Counted from the first letter of the stretch, positions 1-8,437 are shown. The stretch: DNA of 22,105 bases from Opitutia bacterium UBA7876 (GCA_002500665.1 DLRY01000032.1:1-22105); one strand, 5' to 3'. The notes: a model not told the origin generated them from the sequence alone. Numbers and translations: made by a program.

Positions 1-35
1 ATGAGGGCGATGAAGCACCCCCAAAATAATTTCAT
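1..35 (-). CDS. possible 5' end of a secreted or membrane protein, runs off left edge
   Basis: An ATG on the minus strand at 35-33 opens a frame that is uninterrupted to the edge and reads MKLFWGCFIAL. A lysine followed by a hydrophobic run is the typical beginning of a signal peptide or signal anchor. The gene would be co-directional with gltX-glnS and lie 141 bases downstream of the glnS stop, with its own promoter-like sequence and direct repeats upstream (61-97). No good Shine-Dalgarno sequence is visible. Only 11 codons are present, so function cannot be assigned. The alternative is a plus-strand gene ending in the first 29 bases (frame 3 reads EGDEAPPK then stop at 27-29); the two readings conflict and only one is likely real. 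Confidence 0.35.
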   Translation of the reverse strand, partial: MKLFWGCFIAL

Positions 36-60
36 ATCAGGATCTGACTCTTGACTACTC

Positions 61-90
61 ATGATTTAATTAGGCTGGTTTATGATTTAA
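61..90. repeat. 9-bp direct repeat ATGATTTAA, two copies 21 bp apart
   Basis: ATGATTTAA occurs at 61-69 and again at 82-90, a 21-base period or about two helical turns. On the minus strand the unit reads TTAAATCAT. The copies overlap the predicted -10/start region and the spacer of the minus-strand promoter-like pair at 69-97, where a regulator binding site would be placed. Function is inference; the repeats themselves are seen directly. Confidence 0.5.
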
Positions 91-97
91 GGAACAA
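69..97 (-). promoter_or_regulatory. weak sigma70-like promoter toward the left edge
   Basis: On the minus strand TTGTTC (97-92; 3 of 6 consensus positions) is followed after 17 bases by CCTAAT (74-69; 4 of 6). This would place transcription start near 62, about 27 bases before the ATG at 35. The match is poor and its support is mainly position. Confidence 0.2.
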
Positions 98-176
98 GGG
101 TAGTTTGAATAATGATCGCAAATGATGAACGCATGGCAAGCACGAATCCGATCACCGAACCGGGCCTTTTCGAGGG

Positions 177-1862
177 CTATTTGCTTGTCTTGGCCCAACT
201 GTCCCGGAGGGCTACGCTCCGGTTGAGAATGACCCGCTTCTCGGTGGTTGAGTCGGGATCGGCGCAGAAATATCCGATGCGCTCGAGTTGGAAAGGTTCG
301 CCGGGTGAAAGGAGGGATGCCGCCTGCTCGACTAGGGCGTCCTTGATTTTGATGAGTGAATCCGGATTGAGGTGGTCGGTGAAGTCGCTTCCGTCCTCGG
401 CTTGTTCGGGGGTAGGGTTCGAGAAGAGACGGTCGTAGAGGCGAACCTCGGCTTGCACGGCGGTTGCCGCATCCACCCATTGGATCGTGCCCCTGACTTT
501 TCTTCCATCGGGCGAGTCTCCTCCACGGCTCTCGGGGTCGTAGGAGCAAACCAGTTCGCATACTTCTCCATCCTCATCCTTGATTACTTCCCTGCAGGTC
601 ACGTAATAGGCATACTTGAGCCGTACTTCCGACCCCGGGGCGAGCCGGAAATATTTCTTGGGCGGATCCTCCATGAAGTCGTTTCGGTCGATGAAGATTT
701 CCCGGGAAAAGGAAACCTGTCGGGTTCCTTCGTCAGGATTCTCGGGGTTGTTGACTGCTTCAAGCCCTTCGCTCTTGCCTTCAGGGTAGTTCTCGATCAC
801 CACCTTAAGGGGCCGGAGGACGCCAAGCCTGCGGGGGGCCCGCTTGTTAAGATCAGTCCGCAGGCAATGCTCGAGCAGCTCCACCTCGATCATGTTCTCC
901 CTCTTGGCCAAACCGACCCGCTCGGCAAATTCGCGGATCGACTCGGGAGTGAATCCTCGCCTTCTCATTCCCTGAAGCGTGGCCATTCTGGGGTCGTCCC
1001 AGCCATCGACGTATCCTTTCTCGACCAGACGGAGCATCTTGCGCTTGCTCATCACGACGTAAGTCATGTTAAGGCGGGCGAACTCGATCTGCTGGGGGTG
1101 GTGGATGCCAAGGTTTTCGCAGAACCAGTCGTATAAGGGGCGGTGGTGCTCGAACTCCAGGGTGCACAGGGAATGGGTGATGCCCTCGATGGAGTCTGAT
1201 TGGCCGTGCGCAAAGTCGTAGGAAGGATAAATCTTCCACTCGTCCCCGGTTTTGGGATGCTCCTGGTGGAGGATGCGGTATATGACCGGGTCACGCAGGT
1301 TGATGTTGGGGGAGGACATGTCGATCTTGGCCCGCAGGGTTTTCGAACCCTCGGGAAATTCACCGGCTTTCATTTTCTCGAACAGCTCGAGGTTTTCCTC
1401 TACCGAACGTTCCCTAAAGGGGCTTTCCTTACCGGGTTCCGTCAGGTTGCCCCGGAGTTCTCGCATTTCCTCAAAACTCAAGTCGCAGACGAAGGCCTTG
1501 CCGTCCCGAATGAGCTTGATGGCCCAGTCGAATAATTGCCCGAAATAGTCAGAGGCATGAAAGAACCGGTCCTCCCAGTCGAATCCAAGCCACTTGACGT
1601 CCTCCTTGATGGCCTCGGCGTATTCGGTCTTCTCCGCTACCGGATTGGTATCGTCCAGACGCAGGTTGCATAGTCCGCCGAATTCCTTGGCAATGCCGAA
1701 ATTCAGACAGATGCTCTTGGCGTGCCCGAGGTGGAGATAGCCGTTTGGCTCCGGGGGGAAGCGCGTATGGACGCGGCTCTCGTTCTTTCCCGATTCCTGG
1801 TCCTCCTTTACTTTGGTTCGAATGAAATCGAGGGGTTTCTCGTTTTGGTCTTCTTCCGTCAT
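177..1862 (-). CDS. glnS: glutaminyl-tRNA synthetase
   Basis: Class Ic aminoacyl-tRNA synthetase that charges tRNA-Gln directly with glutamine in the cytoplasm. The start at 1862 gives MTEEDQ and 561 residues, close to the 554 of E. coli GlnRS; the longer frame from 1931 needs a TTG codon inside gltX and adds 23 unrelated residues. Visible signatures are RFPPEPNGYLHLGHAKS (HIGH-type motif HLGH at 44-47) and VMSKR at 270-274 in place of KMSKS. The catalytic Rossmann domain is followed by the two C-terminal anticodon-binding beta-barrel domains, with no extra domain. It lies 25 bases downstream of gltX on the same strand, so the two are probably co-transcribed. No strong Shine-Dalgarno sequence is seen, and translation may depend on the upstream gene. 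Its presence implies the cell need not make Gln-tRNA only through the GatCAB amidotransferase route. Confidence 0.97.
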   Translation of the reverse strand: MTEEDQNEKPLDFIRTKVKEDQESGKNESRVHTRFPPEPNGYLHLGHAKSICLNFGIAKEFGGLCNLRLDDTNPVAEKTEYAEAIKEDVKWLGFDWEDRFFHASDYFGQLFDWAIKLIRDGKAFVCDLSFEEMRELRGNLTEPGKESPFRERSVEENLELFEKMKAGEFPEGSKTLRAKIDMSSPNINLRDPVIYRILHQEHPKTGDEWKIYPSYDFAHGQSDSIEGITHSLCTLEFEHHRPLYDWFCENLGIHHPQQIEFARLNMTYVVMSKRKMLRLVEKGYVDGWDDPRMATLQGMRRRGFTPESIREFAERVGLAKRENMIEVELLEHCLRTDLNKRAPRRLGVLRPLKVVIENYPEGKSEGLEAVNNPENPDEGTRQVSFSREIFIDRNDFMEDPPKKYFRLAPGSEVRLKYAYYVTCREVIKDEDGEVCELVCSYDPESRGGDSPDGRKVRGTIQWVDAATAVQAEVRLYDRLFSNPTPEQAEDGSDFTDHLNPDSLIKIKDALVEQAASLLSPGEPFQLERIGYFCADPDSTTEKRVILNRSVALRDSWAKTSK

Positions 1863-1887
1863 GGCAGATTGATTCGTGGCAGAATGA

Positions 1888-3399
1888 TCAGTCGACTCGG
1901 TCCCCGTAAGCTTTGCGATATTCCTTCTCAAGGGACTTCAGACCCTTTTTGCTTAGTCCATTGCCCGTATCAGCCAGTTTTTCAAGTGCCAGACGAATGC
2001 GGGTTCGGCTCAAATCGGGACCGAGCAGGGACATGCCGTCGAAAAGAGGAAGGGATACCGTACTCCCGGTTATCGCGACGAAGAAAAGAGGCAGTAGTTC
2101 CTTGAGTTTCATTTCCTCCGTTTGCGCCATTCTCTGGAAAAGAGAAGATAGCTCGTCACGATTCCACTCCGCCGTCTTTTCAAGCTCCCATTCCGCGATC
2201 TTGAGCAATCGCGCCGCCTCGCCGGGGTCAAGCTTCCCCGTCAGTTCAGTCACGGTATACTCAAGCTTGTCGGCAAGGAGGAACTGGGCCAAGGGAAAGA
2301 AATCCGACAAGGTTTCAAGCCTCTTCAGCGCGAGGGGCAGGACGCGCTCGAGAAAGCCCTTGCCGGCCTTCCAGGTCAAGAGACGGTCAATGACCTCCTC
2401 CTCGCTTAGCTTTTCCCTAAGGTAGCGTCCGTTGAGCCACCTGAGTTTATCGAGGTCGAAAACCGGTCCGCCCAAGCTGATTCTCTTGAGGTCGAAAGTC
2501 TCGCTGAGATCGCCGAGTGAAAAGACCTCTCGCTGGTCGGGCAGGGTATATCCCATCATGCCAAGGTAATTGATCATGGCCTCGGGAAGGAAACCGGCGT
2601 CGCGATAGTAAAAGATTCCAGTTGGATTGCGGCGCTTGGAAAGCTTGGACTTGTCGGGGTTGCGCAAAAGCGGCAAATGGGCGAAGGCGGGAGGATTCCA
2701 ACCGAGGAGCTTGTAGAGGAGCAAGTGCTTGGGGACGGAGTTGATCCACTCCTCCCCGCGGATCACGTGGCTGATCCGCATATGGTGGTCGTCCACCACG
2801 TTGGCTAGGTGATAGGTGGGATAGCCATCCGACTTGCGGATAACCTGATGGTCCACCTGGCTCCAGTCGATTACGACTTCCCCACGCAATTCGTCCATGA
2901 ACCGGCACTCGCCTTCACTGGGAATCTTCATCCTCACAACGAAGGGCTCCCCGTTTTTCGCCCTTTGCTTGGATTCCTCAGGGGGCAAAGCCAGGCAACG
3001 CCCGTCGTAGCGGGGCGTTTCCTTTCTCGCCATTTGCTCCTTCCTGAGCTCATCGAGCCTCTCGGGTGAGCAAAAGCATCGGTAGGCGTCCCCTTGCTCA
3101 AGGAGCCTGTCGATTTCCGCTTGGTGGAGCTCCAGTCGCTCGCTTTGGCGGTAGGGTCCGTAGTCTCCACCGCAGTCCGGTCCCTCGTCCCATTCGATTC
3201 CCAGCCAAGAGAGTGCGTCGAGTATGGCCTGCTCGGATCCGGGTGTGGAGCGAGCTCGGTCGGTGTCCTCTATGCGCAGGACCATCTTGCCCTGGTGCCT
3301 GCGGGCAAAAGCAAGGTTGAAAAGCGCCATGTAGGCGGTTCCAACATGGGGCGCCCCGGTAGGCGAAGGCGCGATTCTCGTTCTTACCTGCTCAGTCAT
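1888..3399 (-). CDS. gltX: glutamyl-tRNA synthetase
   Basis: Charges tRNA-Glu with glutamate. Starting at the ATG at 3399 (MTEQVRTRIAPSPTG) gives 503 residues; an upstream ATG at 3420 would add seven residues. The shorter start fits the family, whose members begin a few residues before the RTRxAPSPTG segment. In numbering from 3420, the HIGH-type motif is HVGT at 25-28 and the KMSKS-type motif KLSKR at 259-263. A zinc-binding pattern like that of E. coli GltX is seen as C115-x-C117 with Y138-x3-C142. The C-terminal part is the all-helical anticodon-binding domain of bacterial GluRS. The gene heads a two-gene unit with glnS and is divergent from the SDR gene across about 100 bases. No clear promoter was found in that spacer. 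Whether the enzyme also charges tRNA-Gln cannot be judged by eye. Confidence 0.97.
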   Translation of the reverse strand: MTEQVRTRIAPSPTGAPHVGTAYMALFNLAFARRHQGKMVLRIEDTDRARSTPGSEQAILDALSWLGIEWDEGPDCGGDYGPYRQSERLELHQAEIDRLLEQGDAYRCFCSPERLDELRKEQMARKETPRYDGRCLALPPEESKQRAKNGEPFVVRMKIPSEGECRFMDELRGEVVIDWSQVDHQVIRKSDGYPTYHLANVVDDHHMRISHVIRGEEWINSVPKHLLLYKLLGWNPPAFAHLPLLRNPDKSKLSKRRNPTGIFYYRDAGFLPEAMINYLGMMGYTLPDQREVFSLGDLSETFDLKRISLGGPVFDLDKLRWLNGRYLREKLSEEEVIDRLLTWKAGKGFLERVLPLALKRLETLSDFFPLAQFLLADKLEYTVTELTGKLDPGEAARLLKIAEWELEKTAEWNRDELSSLFQRMAQTEEMKLKELLPLFFVAITGSTVSLPLFDGMSLLGPDLSRTRIRLALEKLADTGNGLSKKGLKSLEKEYRKAYGDRVD

Positions 3400-3506
3400 T
3401 TGGGTTTCAAATCCAGCCATCCATACAAGGTTCCCAAGTCAAGGACGAACAAATTCTCGCCATCGATTACTTGCCAACTCCTTCAGGTGGGTTTAGCGAT
3501 GTCTGA

Positions 3507-4172
3507 GTGAAGGTACTAATCGTAGGGGCCAATGGAAAGGTAGGGACACTCCTGAGCGGAAAGATGTGGAAGTCATCTTGGTTCTCACCGTTGGCCCTGA
3601 TCAGAGACGAGCGTCAGCAAATGAAGTTCACGGCCCTGGGAGTGCCTTCAGTAACGGGGGATCTGGAGGGTGGCTTGGCTGATTTTCTTCCCGGTTTGGA
3701 TGCCGTGGTCTTCAGCGCCGGCTCAGGGAGCCACACTGGGCCTGAGAAAACCATTGAGGTAGATCAGGATTCCGCCATCCGACTGATCGATGACTGCAAG
3801 CGTGTAGGTCTGCGGCGGTTCGTCATGATCAGCGCCATCGGCGCGGACCCGAAAAGCCAATCCGAGCGCATTCGTCATTACCTGCGGGCCAAGGGGGTTG
3901 CGGACGAGCATCTCCGCGCGTCGGGGCTCGACTATACCATACTTGCCCCCGGTACCCTGCTCGATGAGCCCGGGACCGGTTTGATTCGGGCGGCTGAAGA
4001 CCTCGGAGGACGAGGAACTCTATCAAGGGAGGACTTGGCCGACTGTGTCATGGAGGCTCTGCATAATGCTCATACCATAGGAAAGACCATTCAGTTGGTT
4101 TCCGGCTCCGATGAGATCAAGGATGCGATTTCAGAGGCGGCCGGAGGGGAGGCGTTGCCTCTCCTTTTGTGA
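3507..4172 (+). CDS. atypical SDR-family NAD(P)-binding protein
   Basis: A single Rossmann-fold domain of 221 residues with the nucleotide-binding glycines in VGANGKVG at residues 6-13, a central FVMISAIGAD strand, and the DYTILAPGTLLDEPGTG segment typical of the YwnB/YhfK-like atypical SDR proteins. These have no classical YxxxK catalytic pair and often act as NAD(P)H-binding oxidoreductases or flavin-type reductases of unknown substrate. The start codon is GTG at 3507; the nearest purine run, AGGTGGG, is about 14 bases upstream, so initiation looks weak. A three-codon frame (ATG TCT GAG TGA, 3499-3510) overlaps the start. The gene stands alone between divergent gltX and carB and gives no pathway clue. 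Confidence 0.85.
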   Translation: MKVLIVGANGKVGTLLSGKMWKSSWFSPLALIRDERQQMKFTALGVPSVTGDLEGGLADFLPGLDAVVFSAGSGSHTGPEKTIEVDQDSAIRLIDDCKRVGLRRFVMISAIGADPKSQSERIRHYLRAKGVADEHLRASGLDYTILAPGTLLDEPGTGLIRAAEDLGGRGTLSREDLADCVMEALHNAHTIGKTIQLVSGSDEIKDAISEAAGGEALPLLL

Positions 4173-4241
4173 ACGAGAATCGATCGGCTTGCGGAAATGA
4201 GATGAAAATGGCTTTTGGTTGCGATTCACCTTATCTTCGCT

Positions 4242-4273
4242 TCTTTGGATTCGTCATTTTTCCTCTTTGGATT
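4242..4273 (+). repeat. 10-bp direct repeat TCTTTGGATT upstream of carB
   Basis: TCTTTGGATT is found at 4242-4251 and again, identically, at 4264-4273, a 22-base period. The second copy ends on the first base of the proposed -35 element, a usual place for an activator or repressor site. The repeat is seen directly; the regulatory role is inferred from its position. Confidence 0.5.
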
Positions 4274-4301
4274 TGATTAAATCGTTCAAACAACTTTTAA
4301 A
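4273..4301 (+). promoter_or_regulatory. putative sigma70-type promoter of carB-purU
   Basis: TTGATT (4273-4278, 4 of 6 consensus positions) and TTTAAA (4296-4301, 4 of 6) are separated by exactly 17 bases. Transcription would start near 4308 and leave a leader of about 48 bases before the carB ATG. Confidence 0.4.
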
Positions 4302-4309
4302 GTCTCACG

Positions 4310-4329
4310 CAGGAGTTTTCTTTCTCCTG
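4310..4329 (+). promoter_or_regulatory. leader hairpin in the predicted carB 5'UTR
   Basis: CAGGAG (4310-4315) pairs perfectly with CTCCTG (4324-4329) around an 8-base pyrimidine loop. It sits just after the predicted start site and 26 bases before the start codon. It is not a terminator, since no T tract follows, and its AGGAG is too far from the ATG to be the ribosome site. It may only stabilise the 5' end. Confidence 0.3.
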
Positions 4330-4355
4330 ATCCAGACCATCATCAAAACCTTTGC

Positions 4356-7300
4356 ATGCCTAGAAGAAACGACATCGAACACATCCTCATCATAGGATCC
4401 GGCCCTATCATAATCGGTCAAGCCTGCGAATTCGATTATAGCGGGGCTCAGGCTTGCAAAGCCCTGCGCGAGGAAGGGTATCGGGTTTCGCTGGTCAACA
4501 GCAACCCGGCCACCATCATGACCGATCCCGAGTTCGCCGACGCCACCTACGTGGAGCCCCTGACCGTTGAGAGCGTGACCAAGATCATCGAGCGAGAAAA
4601 GCCGGATGCCCTACTTCCCACTTTGGGCGGTCAAACCGGACTCAATCTTTCCTTGGACCTATTTTCCGCGGGTATCCTGGATGATCATGATATCGAGATG
4701 ATCGGAGCCAAGCCGGATGCGATCAAGAAGGGCGAAGACAGGGAATTGTTCAAGCAGGCCATGGTGGAGATCGGCTTGGACGTAGCTCTTTCCTTCTCCG
4801 TGCATTCGCTTGAGGAGGCTAGGGACAAGCTGCCTGATTTGGGGGATTTCCCCATTATTTTGCGTCCGGCTTACACTTTGGGGGGAACCGGTGGAGGCAT
4901 TGCCTACAACCGTGAGGAATTCGACCAGATGCTTCGCCAGGGCTTGGATGCATCCCCTATCGGTCAGGTTCTGATGGAAGAGTGCCTGCTGGGGTGGAAA
5001 GAGTACGAGATGGAGGTGATGCGCGATTACAAGGACCAGTGCGTGGTCATTTGTTCGATCGAAAATTTCGATCCCATGGGCGTGCACACGGGGGATTCCA
5101 TTACGATTGCTCCGGCCATGACCCTTTCGGACAAGGAATACCAGCTCATGAGGGACGCTTCCTTCGCCTGCATACGGGAAATCGGCGTCGAGACCGGAGG
5201 GAGCAACATCCAATTTGCAACCAGCCCTGAGAATGGACGCATGGTTGTGATTGAGATGAACCCCCGGGTGTCGCGCAGTTCGGCCCTCGCGTCAAAGGCA
5301 ACGGGTTTTCCCATCGCCAAGTTCGCCGCCAAACTTGCCGTCGGCTATTCTTTGGATGAACTGCAGAACGACGTTACCAAGGAAACCCCCGCCTGCTTCG
5401 AGCCCTCGATCGACTATGTCGTAACCAAGGTTCCCCGCTTTACCTTCGAGAAATTCCCCGAGACCGATTCGACCCTGACCTCCGCCATGAAGTCGGTGGG
5501 CGAGGCTATGGCCATCGGTCGTACCTTCAAGGAGTCCTTCCAGAAGGCCATGCGATCTCTGGAAATTGGCCTTAAGGGCTTTGATGCAGGCAAGTTGACG
5601 GGGGATGAACTTGATTCTTCCATGGTTCGGGCAGGAGTCAAAAGGCCTTCTGCGGAAAGGCCACAGTTTATTTTCAAGGCGTTTGAAATAGGTATGACGC
5701 CGGAGCAAATTTGTACCCAGTCGGGAATCGATCGCTGGTTCGTCGAGCAACTTAACCAGATTTTCCTTTTGGGAAAGGAATTGGCGGGGCTTTCTCTGAA
5801 GGACATGGATACGGAAAGCTTTCGGAGGGCGAAGGAATATGGGTTTTCAGATCGCCAGCTGGGCGACTTCTGGTCCTGTGATCCATCTGAAGTCCGCAAG
5901 GCGAGGGAGGAAGCCGGGGTTTCTACTACCTTCCGTCTCGTGGATACCTGCGCCGCTGAATTCGAGGCCTATACGCCATACTTTTACTCTTCTTACGGAG
6001 ACGAGAATGAGATTTCCAGATCCGAAAAGCGAAAGATCATGATTCTCGGCGGTGGACCCAATCGAATCGGCCAAGGAATAGAATTCGACTACTGCTGCGT
6101 CCATGCCTCCTTCGCTCTGCGTGAAATTGGTTACGAGACTGTCATGATCAACTCCAACCCCGAAACCGTGTCCACGGATTACGACGTTTCGGATCGCCTC
6201 TATTTCGAACCACTGACTCTCGAAGACGTGCTGGAAGTTTATCACCAGGAAAAATGTGATGGAGCAATCGTTCAGTACGGGGGACAAACGCCCCTTAACC
6301 TAGCGACCGGCCTTCAAGAGGCCGGCGTCAACGTCATAGGGACTTCACCAGAGAGCATTGACTTGGCTGAGGATCGCGAGAAATTCAAACAGACCCTCGA
6401 TGAACTTGGCCTCAAGCAACCCCAGAACGAAACCGCTCTTTTACCGGAGGATGCCAAGGCGGCCGCAGCGCGAATCGGGTATCCTATTCTCCTGCGGCCT
6501 TCCTTCGTGCTCGGCGGAAGAGGGATGTTCATCGTGTACGACGAAAAGGAACTCGAAGGAGTGGTCAAGGAAGCTTTCGCGGTTGCTCCCGGCAAGCCCG
6601 TTCTCTTGGACAAGTTTCTGGAGGAGGCAATCGAACTCGATGTGGACTGCATCTCTGATGGAGAGACTACCGTGGTAGGAGGCATGCTCCAGCATATTGA
6701 GTTTGCCGGCGTTCACAGTGGTGATGCGGCTATGGTTCTTCCACCGCACGACTTGCCCGAAGAGGTCATCGAAGTAGTGCGGAAGGCCTCTCATGCTCTG
6801 GCCGATGCCCTTAAGGTGGTTGGGCTTATGAACATCCAGTTTGCGATAAAGGATGGTGATCTTTTCGTGATCGAGGTTAATCCCCGAGCATCTCGTACCA
6901 TCCCATTCGTAAGCAAGGCCATTGGAGTTCCCCTGGCTAAGCTTGGAGCAAAAGTCATGGCCGGATCCAAACTTCGGGACCTTGGCTTTGTCGAAGAAAT
7001 TCACCCTCGGCACTGGGCTATTAAGGAATCGGTCTTTCCCTTCAATCGTTTTCCCGGTTCTCCCATCGTCCTGACCCCCGAGATGCGCAGCACGGGAGAG
7101 GTCATGGGCCAGGATGAGGATTTTGGCATGGCCTACGCCAAGACCCAGATGGCTGCCAAACCGTCTCTGCCCTTGTCTGGGAACGTCTTCTTGAGCGTGA
7201 AGGATTCGGATAAGGAAAAGGCCCTTGAAGTCGCTCAAGGTCTGGCTTCCCTTGGTTTTTCCTTTTACTCAACCGAGGGTACGGCTCGTTTCCTCAATGA

Positions 7301-7565
7301 CAACGGGATTCCTTCCGAGAGTATCCTGAGGATCAGCGAGGGCAGGCCCAACGTAGCCGACTTGATCAAGAACGGGAAGGTTCAATTGGTCATCAACACC
7401 CCCCTTGGGCTCATTCCGAGAAGGGATGAGAACGACATCCGAAGCGAGGCGGTGCTTCATGGCGTGCCGGTCATCACTACGCTTGGTTCGGCCTTTGCCG
7501 CCCTAGATGGGATCCGTTCCCTCAAGGACCGAAAGTTTTCGGTCAAGCCGTTACAGGGCTATTGA
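4356..7565 (+). CDS. carB: carbamoyl-phosphate synthase large subunit
   Basis: Makes carbamoyl phosphate from bicarbonate, ammonia (delivered by the CarA glutaminase) and two ATP, for pyrimidine and arginine synthesis. The 1069 residues match the family length (1073 in E. coli). The two homologous halves are plain: the first opens with GSGPIIIGQACEFDYSG at 14-30 and has the ATP-grasp loop RPAYTLGGTGGG at 170-181; the second opens with GGGPNRIGQGIEFDY near 562-576 and has RPSFVLGGRG. An oligomerisation linker lies between them, and an MGS-like allosteric domain occupies about 938-1069 with EGRPNVADLIKNG, the region that binds UMP or ornithine in relatives. carA is not in this window. purU follows after 17 bases in the same direction. 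Confidence 0.98.
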   Translation: MPRRNDIEHILIIGSGPIIIGQACEFDYSGAQACKALREEGYRVSLVNSNPATIMTDPEFADATYVEPLTVESVTKIIEREKPDALLPTLGGQTGLNLSLDLFSAGILDDHDIEMIGAKPDAIKKGEDRELFKQAMVEIGLDVALSFSVHSLEEARDKLPDLGDFPIILRPAYTLGGTGGGIAYNREEFDQMLRQGLDASPIGQVLMEECLLGWKEYEMEVMRDYKDQCVVICSIENFDPMGVHTGDSITIAPAMTLSDKEYQLMRDASFACIREIGVETGGSNIQFATSPENGRMVVIEMNPRVSRSSALASKATGFPIAKFAAKLAVGYSLDELQNDVTKETPACFEPSIDYVVTKVPRFTFEKFPETDSTLTSAMKSVGEAMAIGRTFKESFQKAMRSLEIGLKGFDAGKLTGDELDSSMVRAGVKRPSAERPQFIFKAFEIGMTPEQICTQSGIDRWFVEQLNQIFLLGKELAGLSLKDMDTESFRRAKEYGFSDRQLGDFWSCDPSEVRKAREEAGVSTTFRLVDTCAAEFEAYTPYFYSSYGDENEISRSEKRKIMILGGGPNRIGQGIEFDYCCVHASFALREIGYETVMINSNPETVSTDYDVSDRLYFEPLTLEDVLEVYHQEKCDGAIVQYGGQTPLNLATGLQEAGVNVIGTSPESIDLAEDREKFKQTLDELGLKQPQNETALLPEDAKAAAARIGYPILLRPSFVLGGRGMFIVYDEKELEGVVKEAFAVAPGKPVLLDKFLEEAIELDVDCISDGETTVVGGMLQHIEFAGVHSGDAAMVLPPHDLPEEVIEVVRKASHALADALKVVGLMNIQFAIKDGDLFVIEVNPRASRTIPFVSKAIGVPLAKLGAKVMAGSKLRDLGFVEEIHPRHWAIKESVFPFNRFPGSPIVLTPEMRSTGEVMGQDEDFGMAYAKTQMAAKPSLPLSGNVFLSVKDSDKEKALEVAQGLASLGFSFYSTEGTARFLNDNGIPSESILRISEGRPNVADLIKNGKVQLVINTPLGLIPRRDENDIRSEAVLHGVPVITTLGSAFAALDGIRSLKDRKFSVKPLQGY

Positions 7566-7582
7566 GATCGGAATAGTCGGTT

Positions 7583-8437
7583 ATGACGCAGTCCATCGTC
7601 GCCTTGCTGTACGGCCCGGATCAGCCTGGCATCGTGGCGAAGCTTGCGGGTTGGATACATGAGCGGGGCGGAAACGTATTGCATGCTGACCAGCACTTGG
7701 ACAGGCAGGAAAACGTTTTTTTCCAGCGCGTCGAATGGGACCCGATTCAACCTTGTGATTTGAGCGAGGAAGCGAACTCGTTTAAGGAAATGGCTTCCAT
7801 GGAACTAGGGATGAACGTACGCATGGCTCTGAGCGGAGACTGCCCTAAGGTAGCGATCATGGTCTCTACCGCCGGGCATTGTTTCCACGATTTGATCCTG
7901 CGGGTAAGAGCAGGGGAGTGGGATGCTGAATTCGCGGGGGTCATTTCTAATCATTCGATCTTGGAGGAAGCGTCTCGCTCATATGGCCTTCCCTTCCTTC
8001 ATTGTCCGGTTTCTTCGGCCAACAAGCCTGAAGTTGAGGAGATGCAGCTCGATTGGATTCGCAAGCAGGGCGTGGAACTGGTGGTACTTGCCCGATATAT
8101 GCAAATCCTAAGCAAGGAATTTCTGGAAAAGGTGGGTTGTCCGGTCATTAACATTCATCATTCTTTCCTGCCCTCTTTCGCTGGCGCAAAGCCTTATCAC
8201 CAAGCCTACCGCAGAGGTGTCAAGTTGATCGGCGCTACGGCCCACTACGTGACCGAAGACTTGGACGAGGGGCCTATTATCGGTCAGGACGTGGCGCAGG
8301 TTAGCCATCGACACGGCCCTTCGGACCTAATTGAGAAGGGACGCGATCTAGAGAAGATCGTACTTGCCAGCGCAGTCCGCCGGCATTTGCAGAATCGAGT
8401 ATTGGTCTACCGTAACAAAACCGTGGTCTTCGACTAG
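7583..8437 (+). CDS. purU: formyltetrahydrofolate deformylase
   Basis: Hydrolyses 10-formyl-THF to formate and THF, balancing the one-carbon pool and supplying formate. The 284 residues show an N-terminal ACT domain (about 1-80, LLYGPDQPGIVAKLAGWI) and a C-terminal formyltransferase-fold domain from about residue 88. The catalytic triad of the family is seen as N190 and H192 in INIHHSFLP and D228 in TEDLDEGPII; the 36-residue H-to-D spacing equals that of PurN. The ACT domain and the HHSFLPSFAGAKPYHQA segment separate PurU from PurN. The 17-base gap after carB suggests one transcript. purH, a user of 10-formyl-THF, lies further along in a separate unit. Confidence 0.96.
   Translation: MTQSIVALLYGPDQPGIVAKLAGWIHERGGNVLHADQHLDRQENVFFQRVEWDPIQPCDLSEEANSFKEMASMELGMNVRMALSGDCPKVAIMVSTAGHCFHDLILRVRAGEWDAEFAGVISNHSILEEASRSYGLPFLHCPVSSANKPEVEEMQLDWIRKQGVELVVLARYMQILSKEFLEKVGCPVINIHHSFLPSFAGAKPYHQAYRRGVKLIGATAHYVTEDLDEGPIIGQDVAQVSHRHGPSDLIEKGRDLEKIVLASAVRRHLQNRVLVYRNKTVVFD

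Larger units (their letters stand above)
36..176. other. AT-rich intergenic region after glnS
   Basis: This 141-base spacer is poorer in GC than the flanking genes and has no convincing reading frame. It holds two identical 9-base direct repeats, a weak minus-strand promoter-like pair, and two further AATGAT words 10 bases apart (111-116 and 121-126). No hairpin followed by a T tract, and therefore no intrinsic terminator for glnS, was found. Confidence 0.5.
4173..4355. other. carB upstream control region
   Basis: This 183-base spacer has no reading frame of interest. It contains a 10-base direct repeat (4242-4251 and 4264-4273), a promoter-like pair (4273-4301) and a small leader hairpin (4310-4329), described separately. 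No canonical pyrimidine-attenuator structure (terminator plus U tract) could be seen. Confidence 0.5.

Noticed and set aside
70..561. Minus-strand 163-codon frame rich in Arg, Pro and Ser
   Set aside because: It lies mostly inside glnS in another frame, has shadow-like composition and no domain resemblance.
372..1136. Plus-strand frame of 254 codons opposite glnS
   Set aside because: It is antisense to a clear, full-length GlnRS; the hydrophobic, His-rich product is the usual result of reading the opposite strand.
3499..3510. Three-codon leader frame before the SDR gene as a regulatory peptide
   Set aside because: Too short and without conserved features; likely chance.
4310..4329. Leader hairpin as an intrinsic terminator or pyrimidine attenuator
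   Set aside because: No U run follows and no competing antiterminator fold is visible; kept only as a small leader hairpin.
6441..7238. Minus-strand frame of 265 codons inside carB
   Set aside because: Antisense shadow; carB is intact and conserved throughout.
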